Shown here: positions 24,993-33,709 of the stretch, piece by piece
How positions within the stretch are numbered: the first letter of the stretch is position 1
Layout: each line of letters opens with the position of its first letter
Assembly: GCA_030426085.1 (NCBI GenBank)
Contig: JAUHYW010000016.1
Coordinates: 79,842 to 143,841, forward strand
Length of the DNA stretch: 64,000 nt
Direction: 5' to 3'
DNA from: a bacterium
GTDB taxonomy: Bacteria > Myxococcota_A > Bradymonadia > UBA7976 > UBA1532
Notes under the pieces: generated by a model
Told to the model about the DNA's origin: nothing
The model's database searches: none
Seen by the model: the letters and a program-made list of their open reading frames with translations, nothing else
Position numbers and translations under genes: made by a program

Positions 24993-27155
24993 TCAGCTCG
25001 ACTCGGCGGCGTCGTCCGGCGCCTCGCCCAGCATCTCGGCCCGGACCGCGCCCAGCGCCTCGGGCTCGCCGATCAAGGTGATGCGATCACCGGCCAGCAG
25101 CGGATGCGCCGGGCGGGGCACGAAGCTGCGATTGTCCCGCCGCACGAGGGAGACGAACACCCCGGCCGGCAGCGGGGCGTCGATGACCCGGCGCCCGACC
25201 AGCGCGGCCGTCGGCCCCTCCTCGTCGAGGTCGAGCACCAGGAAGCGGTCGTCCCGCAGCAAGAGCTCCTTGAGGGCCGCCGCGTCGGGGGCCTCGCGCC
25301 ACGCGGGCAGGAAGTCGTCCCGGTCGATGCGCTCGGCGAGCCGGGCCAGGATGCGCAGGTGGCGCCCGGGGTGGGCGTCGGGGCTGATCAGCATCACCAG
25401 GGCGAAGACCTTCGTCGGCTCGGGGACCGGCGACCCCTCGAAGTCGAGGCCCTGCTTCAGCCGCACCAGCGCCATGCGCGGGCTGTCGACCCGGTCGGTC
25501 CGCAGGTGGGGCAGGGCGACCCCGCCGGCCACCGGCATCAGGCCCAGGCGGCTCTCGGCGGCGAAGGTGCGGGCCAGCACCACCCGATCGAGCCCCAGCG
25601 AGTCGGCCAGGGCCCCGGCGCCGGCGGCGAGCGCGGCGTCGATGTCGACCACGCTGTCCAGCTCGACGACCCGGGCCCGGCTGACGACCGCCTCGAAGCG
25701 GTCGCTGGTGTGCAGGCCCCGCTCGGCGAGGATCAGCCGCAGCTCGGCGTCGAGCCCGAGGTGGCTGCGCTCGCCGAGGCGGGCGAAGACGTGGAAGATC
25801 GCGCCCTCCCGGGCGACCCGCCGCCGGGCGTAGAGCAGGTACCACGCGATGCAGGCGACCACGACGCCGCCGGTGAAGAGCACCGCCAGCCAGCCCATCT
25901 CGACGATGAGCCAGATCGGGATGAGGATGCCGGCGATCTGGACCCAGGGGTACAGCGGGGAGCGGAAGCCGGGGCGGTAGTAGTCGATGCGGCTCTCGCG
26001 CATCACGATGACCGCGGCGCACAGGGCGCCGAACAGGGCGAGCTGGAACGCGCTGGCCAGCTTGGCGACGGCGGCGATGTCGAGGGTGACGATGCACACG
26101 ATCATCGCGACGGCGGTGACCACGATGCCCGCGGTGGGTGTGCCGAAGCGGCTCAGCCGGGCGAAGCGGGCCGGCACGAGCTGATCCCGGGCCATGGCCA
26201 GCGGATAGCGGGCGGCGCTCATCACCCCGGCGTTGCCGGTGCTGGCGAAGGCGGCGATGGCCGCGGCCACGATGAACCAGGCCCCCATCTCGACGCCGAT
26301 CCCGTCGAAGAAGACCGCGCCGGCGGTCGAGACCGGGGTCAGATCGCGCATGAGGTCGGCCCGGGGCAGGGCCAGCTCCATGAGCATGACCCCCAAGGCG
26401 TAGATCGAGGTGGCGGTGACCAGGGCCAGGATCATGCCCCGGGGGATGTTGCGGTCCGGCTCGCGGATCTCTTCGGCGACGCTGGCGACCTTGGTCAGCC
26501 CGGCGTACGAGACGAAGACCAGCCCGATGGTGGCGAAGAAGCCGTCGATGCCCTTGGTGACGAAGGGCTGCATCCGGGAATAGGTGAGCCGGGCGTGGGG
26601 ATCCTCGAGCATCCACAGCAGGCCCTCGGCCATGTACCAGCCGAGGATGCCGACCAGCGCCCCGACCAGGATCCGCTGCAAGCCGGCGGTCTCCTTGGCC
26701 CCGAGCACGTTGACGACGGCGAAGACCAGCGTCAGCGAGACGGCCAGCGGCTTGATCGGCACGTCGACGTAGACCGCGAGGTAGGCCCCGAGGCCGATGA
26801 GGGCGAAGGCGCTCTTGAGCACCAGCGCGACCCACGAGCCGAGGCCGCCGATGGTGCCCATGAGCGGGCCCATGGCGCGGTCGAGGAAGTAGTAGGCCCC
26901 GCCGGCCCGGGGCATCGCGGTCGACAGCTCGGCCACCGAGAGCATCGCCGGCAATATGAGGACCCCGGCGGCGAGGTAGGCCAGGAACGCCGAGCCGCCG
27001 GTCTGGGCCACCGCGAGCCCCGGCAGCAGGAAGAAGCCCGACGAGAACATGGCCCCGGTGGCGATGGCGTAGACGTCGAAGAGGCCCAGCTTCTTGGAGA
27101 GGCGCTGCGGTGACTGAGTGGTCGACAAGACGGATCCCCGGAGTGGTGCCCCCAT
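24993..27155 (-). CDS. Amino acid permease (APC) fused to PTS-EIIA-like and TrkA-C domains
   Basis: A 720-residue inner-membrane transporter. Residues 20-440 have about 12 membrane segments with APC motifs: GAMFSSGFFLLPG in helix 1, AELSTAMPRAGGAYYFLDRAMG, and SVAEEIREPDRNIPRG. After a linker, residues about 475-640 resemble a PTS EIIA (type 2) module, with the candidate phosphorylatable His550 in GVALPHLRTD. The last 70 residues match a TrkA-C/RCK-C ligand module (PLLAGDRITLIG). Such fusions would couple amino acid or cation traffic to phosphotransfer or nucleotide signals; no PTS EI or HPr is present here, so the donor is unknown. The start is uncertain: the ATG used lacks a good ribosome site and a TTG ten codons later is an alternative. 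Confidence 0.85.
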   Translation of the reverse strand: MGAPLRGSVLSTTQSPQRLSKKLGLFDVYAIATGAMFSSGFFLLPGLAVAQTGGSAFLAYLAAGVLILPAMLSVAELSTAMPRAGGAYYFLDRAMGPLMGTIGGLGSWVALVLKSAFALIGLGAYLAVYVDVPIKPLAVSLTLVFAVVNVLGAKETAGLQRILVGALVGILGWYMAEGLLWMLEDPHARLTYSRMQPFVTKGIDGFFATIGLVFVSYAGLTKVASVAEEIREPDRNIPRGMILALVTATSIYALGVMLMELALPRADLMRDLTPVSTAGAVFFDGIGVEMGAWFIVAAAIAAFASTGNAGVMSAARYPLAMARDQLVPARFARLSRFGTPTAGIVVTAVAMIVCIVTLDIAAVAKLASAFQLALFGALCAAVIVMRESRIDYYRPGFRSPLYPWVQIAGILIPIWLIVEMGWLAVLFTGGVVVACIAWYLLYARRRVAREGAIFHVFARLGERSHLGLDAELRLILAERGLHTSDRFEAVVSRARVVELDSVVDIDAALAAGAGALADSLGLDRVVLARTFAAESRLGLMPVAGGVALPHLRTDRVDSPRMALVRLKQGLDFEGSPVPEPTKVFALVMLISPDAHPGRHLRILARLAERIDRDDFLPAWREAPDAAALKELLLRDDRFLVLDLDEEGPTAALVGRRVIDAPLPAGVFVSLVRRDNRSFVPRPAHPLLAGDRITLIGEPEALGAVRAEMLGEAPDDAAESS

Positions 27156-27268
27156 CTGATGCGCGACGCCCGCTCGATCGTGTCACCCGGGCTCGCTGGC
27201 GGGCGCTCATTCGGTCTCGGCGAATCAGATGTGCGCGACCATCGAAATCATCGAAAGGTCGACCGGGC

Positions 27269-28951
27269 TCACTCGGTGAAGCGCACCCCGCAGGCGCCGT
27301 AGGGGCCGGCGCAGTCCCCGGCCCCGAGCGCGCTGTGCACGCATCGGGAGAGCCCGCCGAACGGGTCCAGGCAGCGGTCGATGATGCAGGCCAGATCGGC
27401 CCCATCGCAGGCCTCGGTGCAGCCGGCCAGCGCCCGCAGGTCGTCCTCGCAGCTCTCCCGGGCGCAGACCCCCGTCGCTTGCAGCAGGCACGTCGGGCAG
27501 ACCTGCTCGCCGGCGGCGTGGCACCGGGCGAAGCAGGCCGGATCGGGCCCTCCGGCGGGGTCGGTCGGGCAGCCCGCGGCGCACGGGGCGAACGGGGCGC
27601 ACTGCGGGCGGCCGCCGAGCGCGTCGGCCGGCCGGGCGATCAGCAGGATCGCGTCGCACCGCTCGTCGTCGAGCCCGTCGCCCCAGGACAGCGGCTCGGT
27701 GGGCACCCCGCCGACGGCGATGTTGTCGTGGGTGCAGCGCAGCGCGAGCACGTCGCCCGAGGTCACCGGCACCCACGCCTGAGGGGCGAAGAGCCAGGTG
27801 CCGAGCCAGCCGGGGTCGAACCGGGGCAGGTCGAGGACGCAGCGATCCGCGTCCGCCCGCTCCAGCGTCGCCTCGAGCTGCACGCCCCGCGCGCCCATCC
27901 GGGCCGCGGCGCCGATGATCGTGCCGTCGACGCCGAGCGTGAAGTCCCGCCCCTGCCGGACCCGGCGGTCGGCGGGGATGCTCAGCCCGGTGTGCGCGAA
28001 CTGCACCGCCTCGACCCGGTTGCCGGGGGCCGCGTCGGGCATCCACAGGTCGACCGCCGTGCGCTCCACCGGCACCGCCTCGTCCAGCGCGCGGGCGCTG
28101 TAGTGCACCATGAGCACCAGCCGGCTGCCCGCGGGCACCACGAAGCCGTGATCGGCCGGCAGGATCAGGGGCGGATCTTCGGGCAGGCGGGCGCCGAGCG
28201 AGCGCCAGGCGGGCACCCCGGGGCCGGCGTCGCAGGGGTAGCCCACCGCGTCGGCGGCGGCGTCGAGCGCGTCGAGCTGCGCGCTGTAGATCGGGTCGAC
28301 CGCGAACAGCTCGGCCCGGCGCAGCATGCGCCGGTCGCCGGCCGGCGCCCAGCCGTCGAGCCAGGTGTCGGCCTCGACGGCGTGATCCAGCGGCAGGCAG
28401 CGGCGGTCGTCGCCGCCCTCGAAGGCCGGGATGTAGCCCGCCCCGGCGTCGATGCGCAGCGTGGCCGGGCCCGGATCGGGCGTCGAGCGCGGCGCCGGCG
28501 GGATGTAGTCCAGCGGGGTGCCCTCGCGGTAGCCGCCCGCCTGCCACGCGGCGAACCGCAGCACCTGCTCGTCGGTCAGCGGCTCGACGCCCTCCACCGG
28601 CCGGCACTCGGGGTCGGGCAGCGCCGGCGGCATGCTGCGGGCGAAGACCGTCGAGACCACCGCCCCGGCCCACCAGGGCGGCGTATCGTCGTCCCACTCG
28701 GCCGTGGTCAGATCGAGGTCGCTGACGGCCCCCGGCCCGTGGCAGCGCAGGCAGTGGCCCTCGACGAGCGCCCGGATGTCGGCGTGCCAGGTCGGGGGTT
28801 CGTCGACGAGTGTGCCGTCCACCCGGGCGTCGGTGGGGGCCGCGTCGGGCAAGGGCGGATCGCCGGTGGAGGACTCGTCCGGCGCGGCGTCGCAGCCGGC
28901 GGTGAGGGCGAGGGCGAGGGCGGCGAGGGGCAGGCGGGCGAGGTGCTGCAT
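27269..28951 (-). CDS. Monohaem cytochrome c lipoprotein, paralogue of the copper monooxygenase-like protein with lost copper ligands
   Basis: A 560-residue exported lipoprotein (lipobox TAGC). It shares the plan of the protein at 13.3-15.0 kb: haem site Cys67-x-x-Cys70-His71 (CLRCH), the MPP...PDPEC segment, two beta domains and a Cys-rich C-terminus ending CGVRFTE. The His of the VHY motif is kept (His283), but the other copper-ligand positions are not. The HH pair position reads RMLRRAEL, the HxH position reads AARMGA, and the Met position reads DERCDA. Haem binding is likely; copper oxygenase chemistry is not expected. GGAG upstream of the ATG and the signal peptide fix the start. It is divergent from nothing and follows the lipoprotein gene at 29.2-30.5 kb on the same strand. 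Confidence 0.8.
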   Translation of the reverse strand: MQHLARLPLAALALALTAGCDAAPDESSTGDPPLPDAAPTDARVDGTLVDEPPTWHADIRALVEGHCLRCHGPGAVSDLDLTTAEWDDDTPPWWAGAVVSTVFARSMPPALPDPECRPVEGVEPLTDEQVLRFAAWQAGGYREGTPLDYIPPAPRSTPDPGPATLRIDAGAGYIPAFEGGDDRRCLPLDHAVEADTWLDGWAPAGDRRMLRRAELFAVDPIYSAQLDALDAAADAVGYPCDAGPGVPAWRSLGARLPEDPPLILPADHGFVVPAGSRLVLMVHYSARALDEAVPVERTAVDLWMPDAAPGNRVEAVQFAHTGLSIPADRRVRQGRDFTLGVDGTIIGAAARMGARGVQLEATLERADADRCVLDLPRFDPGWLGTWLFAPQAWVPVTSGDVLALRCTHDNIAVGGVPTEPLSWGDGLDDERCDAILLIARPADALGGRPQCAPFAPCAAGCPTDPAGGPDPACFARCHAAGEQVCPTCLLQATGVCARESCEDDLRALAGCTEACDGADLACIIDRCLDPFGGLSRCVHSALGAGDCAGPYGACGVRFTE

Positions 28952-29108
28952 CGGTTCGCTCCGGGCACGAGGCGGTCGGGTTCGATCATAACGAGCGCGC
29001 GGGGTCGGTTCCTGCCCGCGCACCCGTGATGATCACACACCGGGCCGACAGCGTGGTGTCAGCACAGTTGCATCCCCCGCGCTGCACCACCCGTGCCCGA
29101 GGTGATCG

Positions 29109-29128
29109 GGCGCCCTGATCGGGGCGCC
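29109..29128 (-). terminator. GC hairpin between two lipoprotein genes
   Basis: GGCGCCC and GGGCGCC form a perfect 7-bp stem with loop TGATCG, about 29 bases after the end of the upstream minus-strand gene. No U-run follows, so it may be a weak terminator or a transcript-end stabiliser. Confidence 0.3.
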
Positions 29129-29156
29129 ACCGATGCCATCGAAGCCAGGCCGGGCG

Positions 29157-30542
29157 TCACCCGAGCCAGTCGCCGTCCGGCGGCAGCCGGCGGACCTCGG
29201 GGCAGGTGCCATCCAGCTCCATCTCGACGAACCAGCCCCCGTTGCGATAGGTGTCGTATTCACAGCAATATGGGCTGCTGACACCCAGCGCGAAGATGCG
29301 CCCGTCGACGATCTGCAGGTCGACCACCGTGCTCGCCCGCTCGCGCACGACGAAGCCGGTCCAGGTGACCGCGCCGGCGGCGTCGACCCGGGAGACGAAG
29401 CCCTTGCACGCCGAGCGCGCCGGCAGGCAGGCGCTGCCGCCGAGCAGCCAGCCGCCGTCGTCGAGCGGCAGCGCCGCCTGGATGCCCCCGTGGGTCGCGA
29501 ACCCGGGCAGCGGCAGCGGGGTGGCATCGACGAGCTCGCCGGCGGGTGACAGCCGGGCCATGTGGGGCCAGCCCTGCTCGATGCGCTTGCCGTCGTGGCC
29601 GGTGATGTAGAGCACCGTCGGCCGCCCGGTGTGATCGCGCACCACCCGCATCGGCCAGAAGTCCGGCTGATGCCACGCCCGCACGATGTGATCCTCGGCC
29701 CGAAGAGACATCCTGCCATCGACCCCAGCGCTCACCGGCGGCAGCGTCTCCCGGGCGATCGAGACGAAGCCCACGTACGCCCGGGGCCGCTCGCTCGGCG
29801 GCAGATCGGCGTAGACCGCCGAGGCGGCCCGGGCCCGGCCGACGGCATACACCCGGTCGTCGGGTCCGGGCACGAACGAGCGCACGGTCGGGGTCGCGTC
29901 GAGCCAGTCGCCGCCGAGCCGGGCGCCGAGCTGCCCGAAGTGGCCTTCGAGCATCACCCCCGGGGGCTCGGCGGGGGTTCGCGCCAGCCGCAGGACGGCC
30001 TTGGGGCGCAGCGCGTCGTGAGCGTTGGCCGCGACCAGGGCCGACTCGCCCTGCACGTACACGTCGTGGGCCTCACCCAGCCGGTCGGTGGGCAGCCCGC
30101 TCGGCAGGGCGAAGCGCGTCGACGGCCAGGGGACGTCGGGATCGGCCGGCACCAGCGCCGTCGGGCCGTTGGTGTGCAGCACGCCGTCGATCCAGACGGC
30201 GAGCTGCAGCGGCTGGTCGTCGTCGAAGACCCGCACCGCGCCCGAGCGGGTGTCGAGTTCGAACACCCGGCCGGCCTCGTAGCCTTCGTCGTCGACCCGG
30301 GTGCCGGCGAGGCCGATGCGGCCTTCGGGGCCGATGGCGAGCCGATCGGCCCGCCGCAGACCGACCAGATCCACGGTGCCGCAGCGGCTCTCGGCGACCG
30401 GGATCGACGGGCGGTGCGCCTCCATTTCGAGCGGCTCGCCGCAGCCGACGAGCGGGTTGATGCAGCCCAGGGCGAGGGCCGCGCACAGGGGGCGGACGCG
30501 CGCGCGAGGCGCGCGGATGACATCGCGCAGGTGTGTGTTCAT
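29157..30542 (-). CDS. Exported protein of unknown function, beta-propeller-like (family A)
   Basis: A 461-residue product with an Arg-rich N-terminus, hydrophobic stretch and a Cys (LVGCGEP) that may be lipidated. The rest is beta-rich, with repeated short blocks such as GRIGLAGTRVDDEG, DDRVYAVGR, GGWLLGGSA and GRIFALGVSS, spaced as in propeller blades; six to seven blades are likely. No catalytic motif was recognised. It is related to the protein at 32.2-33.6 kb: both share a RPSI-x-VAE...C start after the signal region and GR(I/L)(G/A)(L/V)xGxR(V/F)D blocks. No ribosome site precedes the ATG, so translation may start from a short or absent leader. Confidence 0.65.
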   Translation of the reverse strand: MNTHLRDVIRAPRARVRPLCAALALGCINPLVGCGEPLEMEAHRPSIPVAESRCGTVDLVGLRRADRLAIGPEGRIGLAGTRVDDEGYEAGRVFELDTRSGAVRVFDDDQPLQLAVWIDGVLHTNGPTALVPADPDVPWPSTRFALPSGLPTDRLGEAHDVYVQGESALVAANAHDALRPKAVLRLARTPAEPPGVMLEGHFGQLGARLGGDWLDATPTVRSFVPGPDDRVYAVGRARAASAVYADLPPSERPRAYVGFVSIARETLPPVSAGVDGRMSLRAEDHIVRAWHQPDFWPMRVVRDHTGRPTVLYITGHDGKRIEQGWPHMARLSPAGELVDATPLPLPGFATHGGIQAALPLDDGGWLLGGSACLPARSACKGFVSRVDAAGAVTWTGFVVRERASTVVDLQIVDGRIFALGVSSPYCCEYDTYRNGGWFVEMELDGTCPEVRRLPPDGDWLG

Positions 30543-30555
30543 GGGGGGACACTAC

Positions 30556-30608
30556 CAACCCCCACGGCGGCCGTCTGCTGAAGACACCCTGTCAACTGAC
30601 GGGGGTTG
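30556..30608. repeat. Spaced inverted repeat upstream of a lipoprotein gene
   Basis: CAACCCCC (30556-30563) and GGGGGTTG (30601-30608) are perfect 8-bp inverted arms 37 bases apart, just upstream of the minus-strand start at 30542. It could be a regulator site or chance in GC-rich DNA. Confidence 0.35.
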
Positions 30609-30839
30609 TCATGGGCCCGAAACCCAACCCTGGAGCGGGCTTCAGCCGGTCACCCCGCCCGCCGCCGGGCGATGCGGACACTCCCCGCAATCCTCCGGTC
30701 ATGCCATCCGGGCGGGCCGGGGCGAGGGTGGGGCAGTGTGGGACGACGCCGCCCGGCGCCGGGGCAGATCCGGAACGGGGCACCCGAGCGAGCGCCCGCG
30801 GGCGCGCGACGGGCCTTCGAATCGCGCCGATCGGGGCCG

Positions 30840-30855
30840 TGGCACGAAACCTGTA
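30840..30855 (+). promoter_or_regulatory. Possible sigma-54-like promoter for the OmpA gene
   Basis: TGGCACG-AAAC-CTGTA resembles the -24/-12 consensus TGGCACG-N4-TTGCA, with a perfect -24 half and a GT in place of the -12 GC. It lies about 75 bases before the ATG. The imperfect -12 makes this tentative. Confidence 0.3.
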
Positions 30856-30928
30856 AACCGCGAATGAGCGCCGGGCGGATGACCGCCGGCACGAACAACC
30901 ACCCGAACTGTTTCTTCAGGAGGACTTC

Positions 30929-32101
30929 ATGAAGCGCCACACCACGGGCCTCGCCCCTCTCGCCGCCGGCCTCGCCCTGCTCGCCTCGGGCCCGGCCATC
31001 GCTCAGGGCGTCCCGATACCCGAGCGGGACGAAGCGTGGCTGATCAGCGCCCAGGGGACGGCGACCCGCTCGGCGCACGAGCCCTCGACCGAGTACTTCA
31101 TGCCCGGCGGCAGCGCCGGCCTGGGCGTGTATCACTCGCTGAGCCCCTACATTCAGCTCGGCGGGCGGCTGAGCGGTATCGTGGTGCCCGCCGACGAGGC
31201 CCCGCCCCAGGGCATCGAGAGCAGCGGTGACCTCGCGCTGGGCGCGTTCAGCGGCATGATGCGGGTCCGCCCGCTGGCCGATCCGTGGGAGCAGAGCCGC
31301 GCCGGCGGGCTGTACATCGAGGCCGGCGGCGGCCCGGCGCTGGTCGGTGACGAGCTGTCGGGCGCGGTGGATGTGGGCCTCGGCTGGAACTTCTCGGTGA
31401 GCGACGTCGTCGCCCTCGGCCCCAACCTGCGCTACATGCAGGCGTTCGAGTCCGACGACCGCTTCGTCGGCGACGACCCCCGCATCTGGATGGCCGGCCT
31501 CGAGATCGCGCTGCTCGGTGAGGTCGACCCGCCGGTGCAGCCGCCCGCCGACGACGAACGGATCGACGTCCATGTGACCGTCAACATGCCCGAGACCGAG
31601 CGCTCGACGGCGATGGCCTACGTGGACCGGGACGCTGATCGGGTCGACGACCGCTTCGACCACTGCCCCGAAGACAAGGAGACCTTCAACCGGGTCGATG
31701 ACCACGACGGCTGCCCCGACACGGGCGCCATCACGCTCGGTGACACCGACTCGGACACCGTCGTGATCGACGAGGCCGTCTTCTTCCCGTTCGACGAGGC
31801 CACACTGACCGAGGAGGGCCGCGCGGCGCTGCTCGACGTGGCGGCGGCCTACCATCAGGCCGAGGAGCCGTGGGATGCGCTGATCCTGCGGGGGCACACC
31901 GACACCCGGGGGGACGCGGCCTACAACGCCGAGCTGAGCCAGGCGCGGGTCGACGCCGTGCGGACCGCCCTCGTGAAGATGGGCCTGCCCGAGCGGTCGA
32001 TCTTCACCGAGGCCTACGGCGAGAACGCGCCGCTGTCCGATGGCGAGACCGCCATGGCGCACCACCTCAACCGCCGGGTCGAGTTCGTCATCGACCGGTG
32101 A
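30929..32101 (+). CDS. OmpA-family outer-membrane protein
   Basis: A 390-residue protein with a classic signal peptide (cut after AIA). Residues 25-200 should form an N-terminal beta-barrel: alternating strands such as SAGLGVYHSLSPYIQLGGRL and FSVSDVVALGPNLRYMQAF. A linker with a TSP3-like calcium segment follows (DRDADRVDDRFDHCPEDKE, near 230-250). The C-terminal OmpA domain (about 270-390) has FFPFDEATLTEEGRAAL, the glycan-contact segment RGHTDTRGDAAYNAELSQAR and NRRVEFVI. It would link outer membrane and peptidoglycan. The ribosome site AGGAGGAC is strong. Related lipoproteins lie on both sides on the opposite strand. Confidence 0.93.
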   Translation: MKRHTTGLAPLAAGLALLASGPAIAQGVPIPERDEAWLISAQGTATRSAHEPSTEYFMPGGSAGLGVYHSLSPYIQLGGRLSGIVVPADEAPPQGIESSGDLALGAFSGMMRVRPLADPWEQSRAGGLYIEAGGGPALVGDELSGAVDVGLGWNFSVSDVVALGPNLRYMQAFESDDRFVGDDPRIWMAGLEIALLGEVDPPVQPPADDERIDVHVTVNMPETERSTAMAYVDRDADRVDDRFDHCPEDKETFNRVDDHDGCPDTGAITLGDTDSDTVVIDEAVFFPFDEATLTEEGRAALLDVAAAYHQAEEPWDALILRGHTDTRGDAAYNAELSQARVDAVRTALVKMGLPERSIFTEAYGENAPLSDGETAMAHHLNRRVEFVIDR

Positions 32102-32131
32102 GCCGACCGACATGCCTTCGACGCCCGCGCC

Positions 32132-32149
32132 GACGCCCGCGCGGGCGTC
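32132..32149 (+). terminator. Palindromic hairpin after the OmpA gene
   Basis: GACGCCC-GCGC-GGGCGTC gives a perfect 7-bp stem with a 4-base loop 30 bases after the stop, followed by TCGCTCTTCG, which is moderately T-rich for this genome. The gene on the other strand ends at 32186, so the hairpin could serve both. Confidence 0.45.
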
Positions 32150-32185
32150 TCGCTCTTCGAAGCCAGAGGGCGGACGACGCCCGGC

Positions 32186-33589
32186 TCACGGCCCCAGGCA
32201 GCGCCCGTCGAGCCCGAGCCGGACCACCTCGGCCGGGGGGCTGAGATACGCAGCCGGCCCCACGAAGCTGTCTCGGTGCCGGTCGATGAAGACGACGAAC
32301 GCATCCCCCACACGCCGGATGGCCTGGGCATGCTCGAACGCTTCGTCGCCGTCGGTCTTGGTCATCCACTGGATGCGGGGGGGGCCCGAGGTGGTGTAGC
32401 GGGCCACGACCGGCCGGCACTTGCGCGCGAAGGGGTCGTATTCGACCTCGACGTCGAACGGCCGCACCAGACAGACCGAGCCGGCCGCGACCAGATCACC
32501 ATCCACCTGCACGAAGTCCCATATCCGCACGTGGTCGGCCGTGACGGGCCGGGGCTCGAGCGTGTGCTCGATCACCGGCTCGGCCTGATCGGTGAAGGCG
32601 AAGACGTGCGACGAGTTCGTCCTCTGGTCGAACAGAGTGGTCCGGGCCCGGCCGTCCTCCCCCTGCCTCAGTCCGTAGAACCCCCTAGGGTACCATGGAT
32701 CGTCGGGGTCGTAGTCGAGCCACGTCCGGGTGGCGTCGGAGTCGAGGGATCCGGGCGGGAACCACCCGGCTTCGGGATCGGAGTCCACCGGGGTCGGGTA
32801 CCCGATGTGGAAGACGTTCCGCAGAAGATCGCGGGTCTGCACCAGGGCCTTCACGATCAACCGGCCGTCGGGCTCGATGTGCCAGCCGTACACGCTCGCG
32901 TCCTCGACCCCGCCTTCGAAGATCCCGATCGCCTCGGCGCGCAGGCTGCCATAGCTCGTGACGACCCGGCTCGGGGCCTCGCCCTCGCCGCCCCGTTCGG
33001 CCACGACGAACTGCCGCAGCACCGAGCCGGTGGGGATCCGCTCGCCGAGCACCATGAACGCCCGGTCGCCGTCGATGTGTGCGCTCGGCGCATAGGGGTC
33101 GAGCCGGCCGAGGGTGCCGTAGGGCACGTCGAACCCCGGGCCGTCGGGGTCGTCCGGCGGGGCGAGCCGCCGCCCGTCGTGGTTGATGAGCAGGCGATCG
33201 CCGTCCCAGGCGATGGGGGTGGGGGGGTAGGCGTCGCCCGGGAACTCGATGAGCCGGGTCACTTCGAGGCCGGCCTTCGGGTCGAGCACGGCGATGATGA
33301 ACGCGCTCGGGATGAAGGACAAGTCGCCCGGCTGCAACGGATCGAAGCGCGCCCCGACCACCGCCAGCCGCCCATCGGGCGCGGCGACGACCGCGTCGAT
33401 GCGTTGCAGCGGAAGCGGCTGGCCGGAGCAGACCGCCTGCTCGGCCACCTCGATAGAGGGCCGCGGCGGGGCCGGTGAGATCGTGGTCTCCAGATCGCAG
33501 GCGAGCCCGCCGAGCAGGGTTGCGGCGACGGTGAAGAGATGGAGGGCGCCGCGCGCCCTGGAGCATCGGCGGGGATCGGGAGACACCAT
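32186..33589 (-). CDS. Exported lipoprotein of unknown function, beta-propeller-like (family A paralogue)
   Basis: A 467-residue lipoprotein: signal region ending GGLAC, then RPSIEVAE and a beta-rich body with blade-like blocks (GRLAVVGARFD, RAFMVLGERI, GRLIVKALVQ, GDLVAAGSVC, DAFVVFIDRH). It resembles the protein at 29.2-30.5 kb in plan and start. No catalytic motif was found. There is no ribosome site before the ATG. On the minus strand a TATAGT hexamer ends only about 6 bases upstream of the ATG, so the mRNA may be leaderless. It is divergent from the small gene at 33.7 kb. Confidence 0.65.
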   Translation of the reverse strand: MVSPDPRRCSRARGALHLFTVAATLLGGLACDLETTISPAPPRPSIEVAEQAVCSGQPLPLQRIDAVVAAPDGRLAVVGARFDPLQPGDLSFIPSAFIIAVLDPKAGLEVTRLIEFPGDAYPPTPIAWDGDRLLINHDGRRLAPPDDPDGPGFDVPYGTLGRLDPYAPSAHIDGDRAFMVLGERIPTGSVLRQFVVAERGGEGEAPSRVVTSYGSLRAEAIGIFEGGVEDASVYGWHIEPDGRLIVKALVQTRDLLRNVFHIGYPTPVDSDPEAGWFPPGSLDSDATRTWLDYDPDDPWYPRGFYGLRQGEDGRARTTLFDQRTNSSHVFAFTDQAEPVIEHTLEPRPVTADHVRIWDFVQVDGDLVAAGSVCLVRPFDVEVEYDPFARKCRPVVARYTTSGPPRIQWMTKTDGDEAFEHAQAIRRVGDAFVVFIDRHRDSFVGPAAYLSPPAEVVRLGLDGRCLGP

Positions 33590-33656
33590 GGCCGCACTAT
33601 ACTGCCCCGGGCCGGCGCGATCACGCGTCGCCGCAACCCGGCGCGCCCCGGGCGGG

Positions 33657-33684
33657 TTGTCATCGCCTGTTGGTGCGGTATCCT
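33657..33684 (+). promoter_or_regulatory. Candidate sigma-70-type promoter for the two-gene lysR operon
   Basis: TTGTCA and TATCCT are separated by 16 bases, with a start point expected near 33691 and a GGAGG ribosome site before the ATG at 33710. Confidence 0.45.
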
Positions 33685-33709
33685 CCCGGGGCACACACCC
33701 GGAGGCAGT

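Larger units (their letters stand above)
30543..30928. other. 386-base divergent intergenic region
   Basis: No coding-like frame is seen: codon third positions are mixed in all frames. It contains the spaced inverted repeat at 30556-30608, a possible sigma-54-like site at 30840-30855, and the AGGAGG ribosome site of the OmpA gene. Confidence 0.6.
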
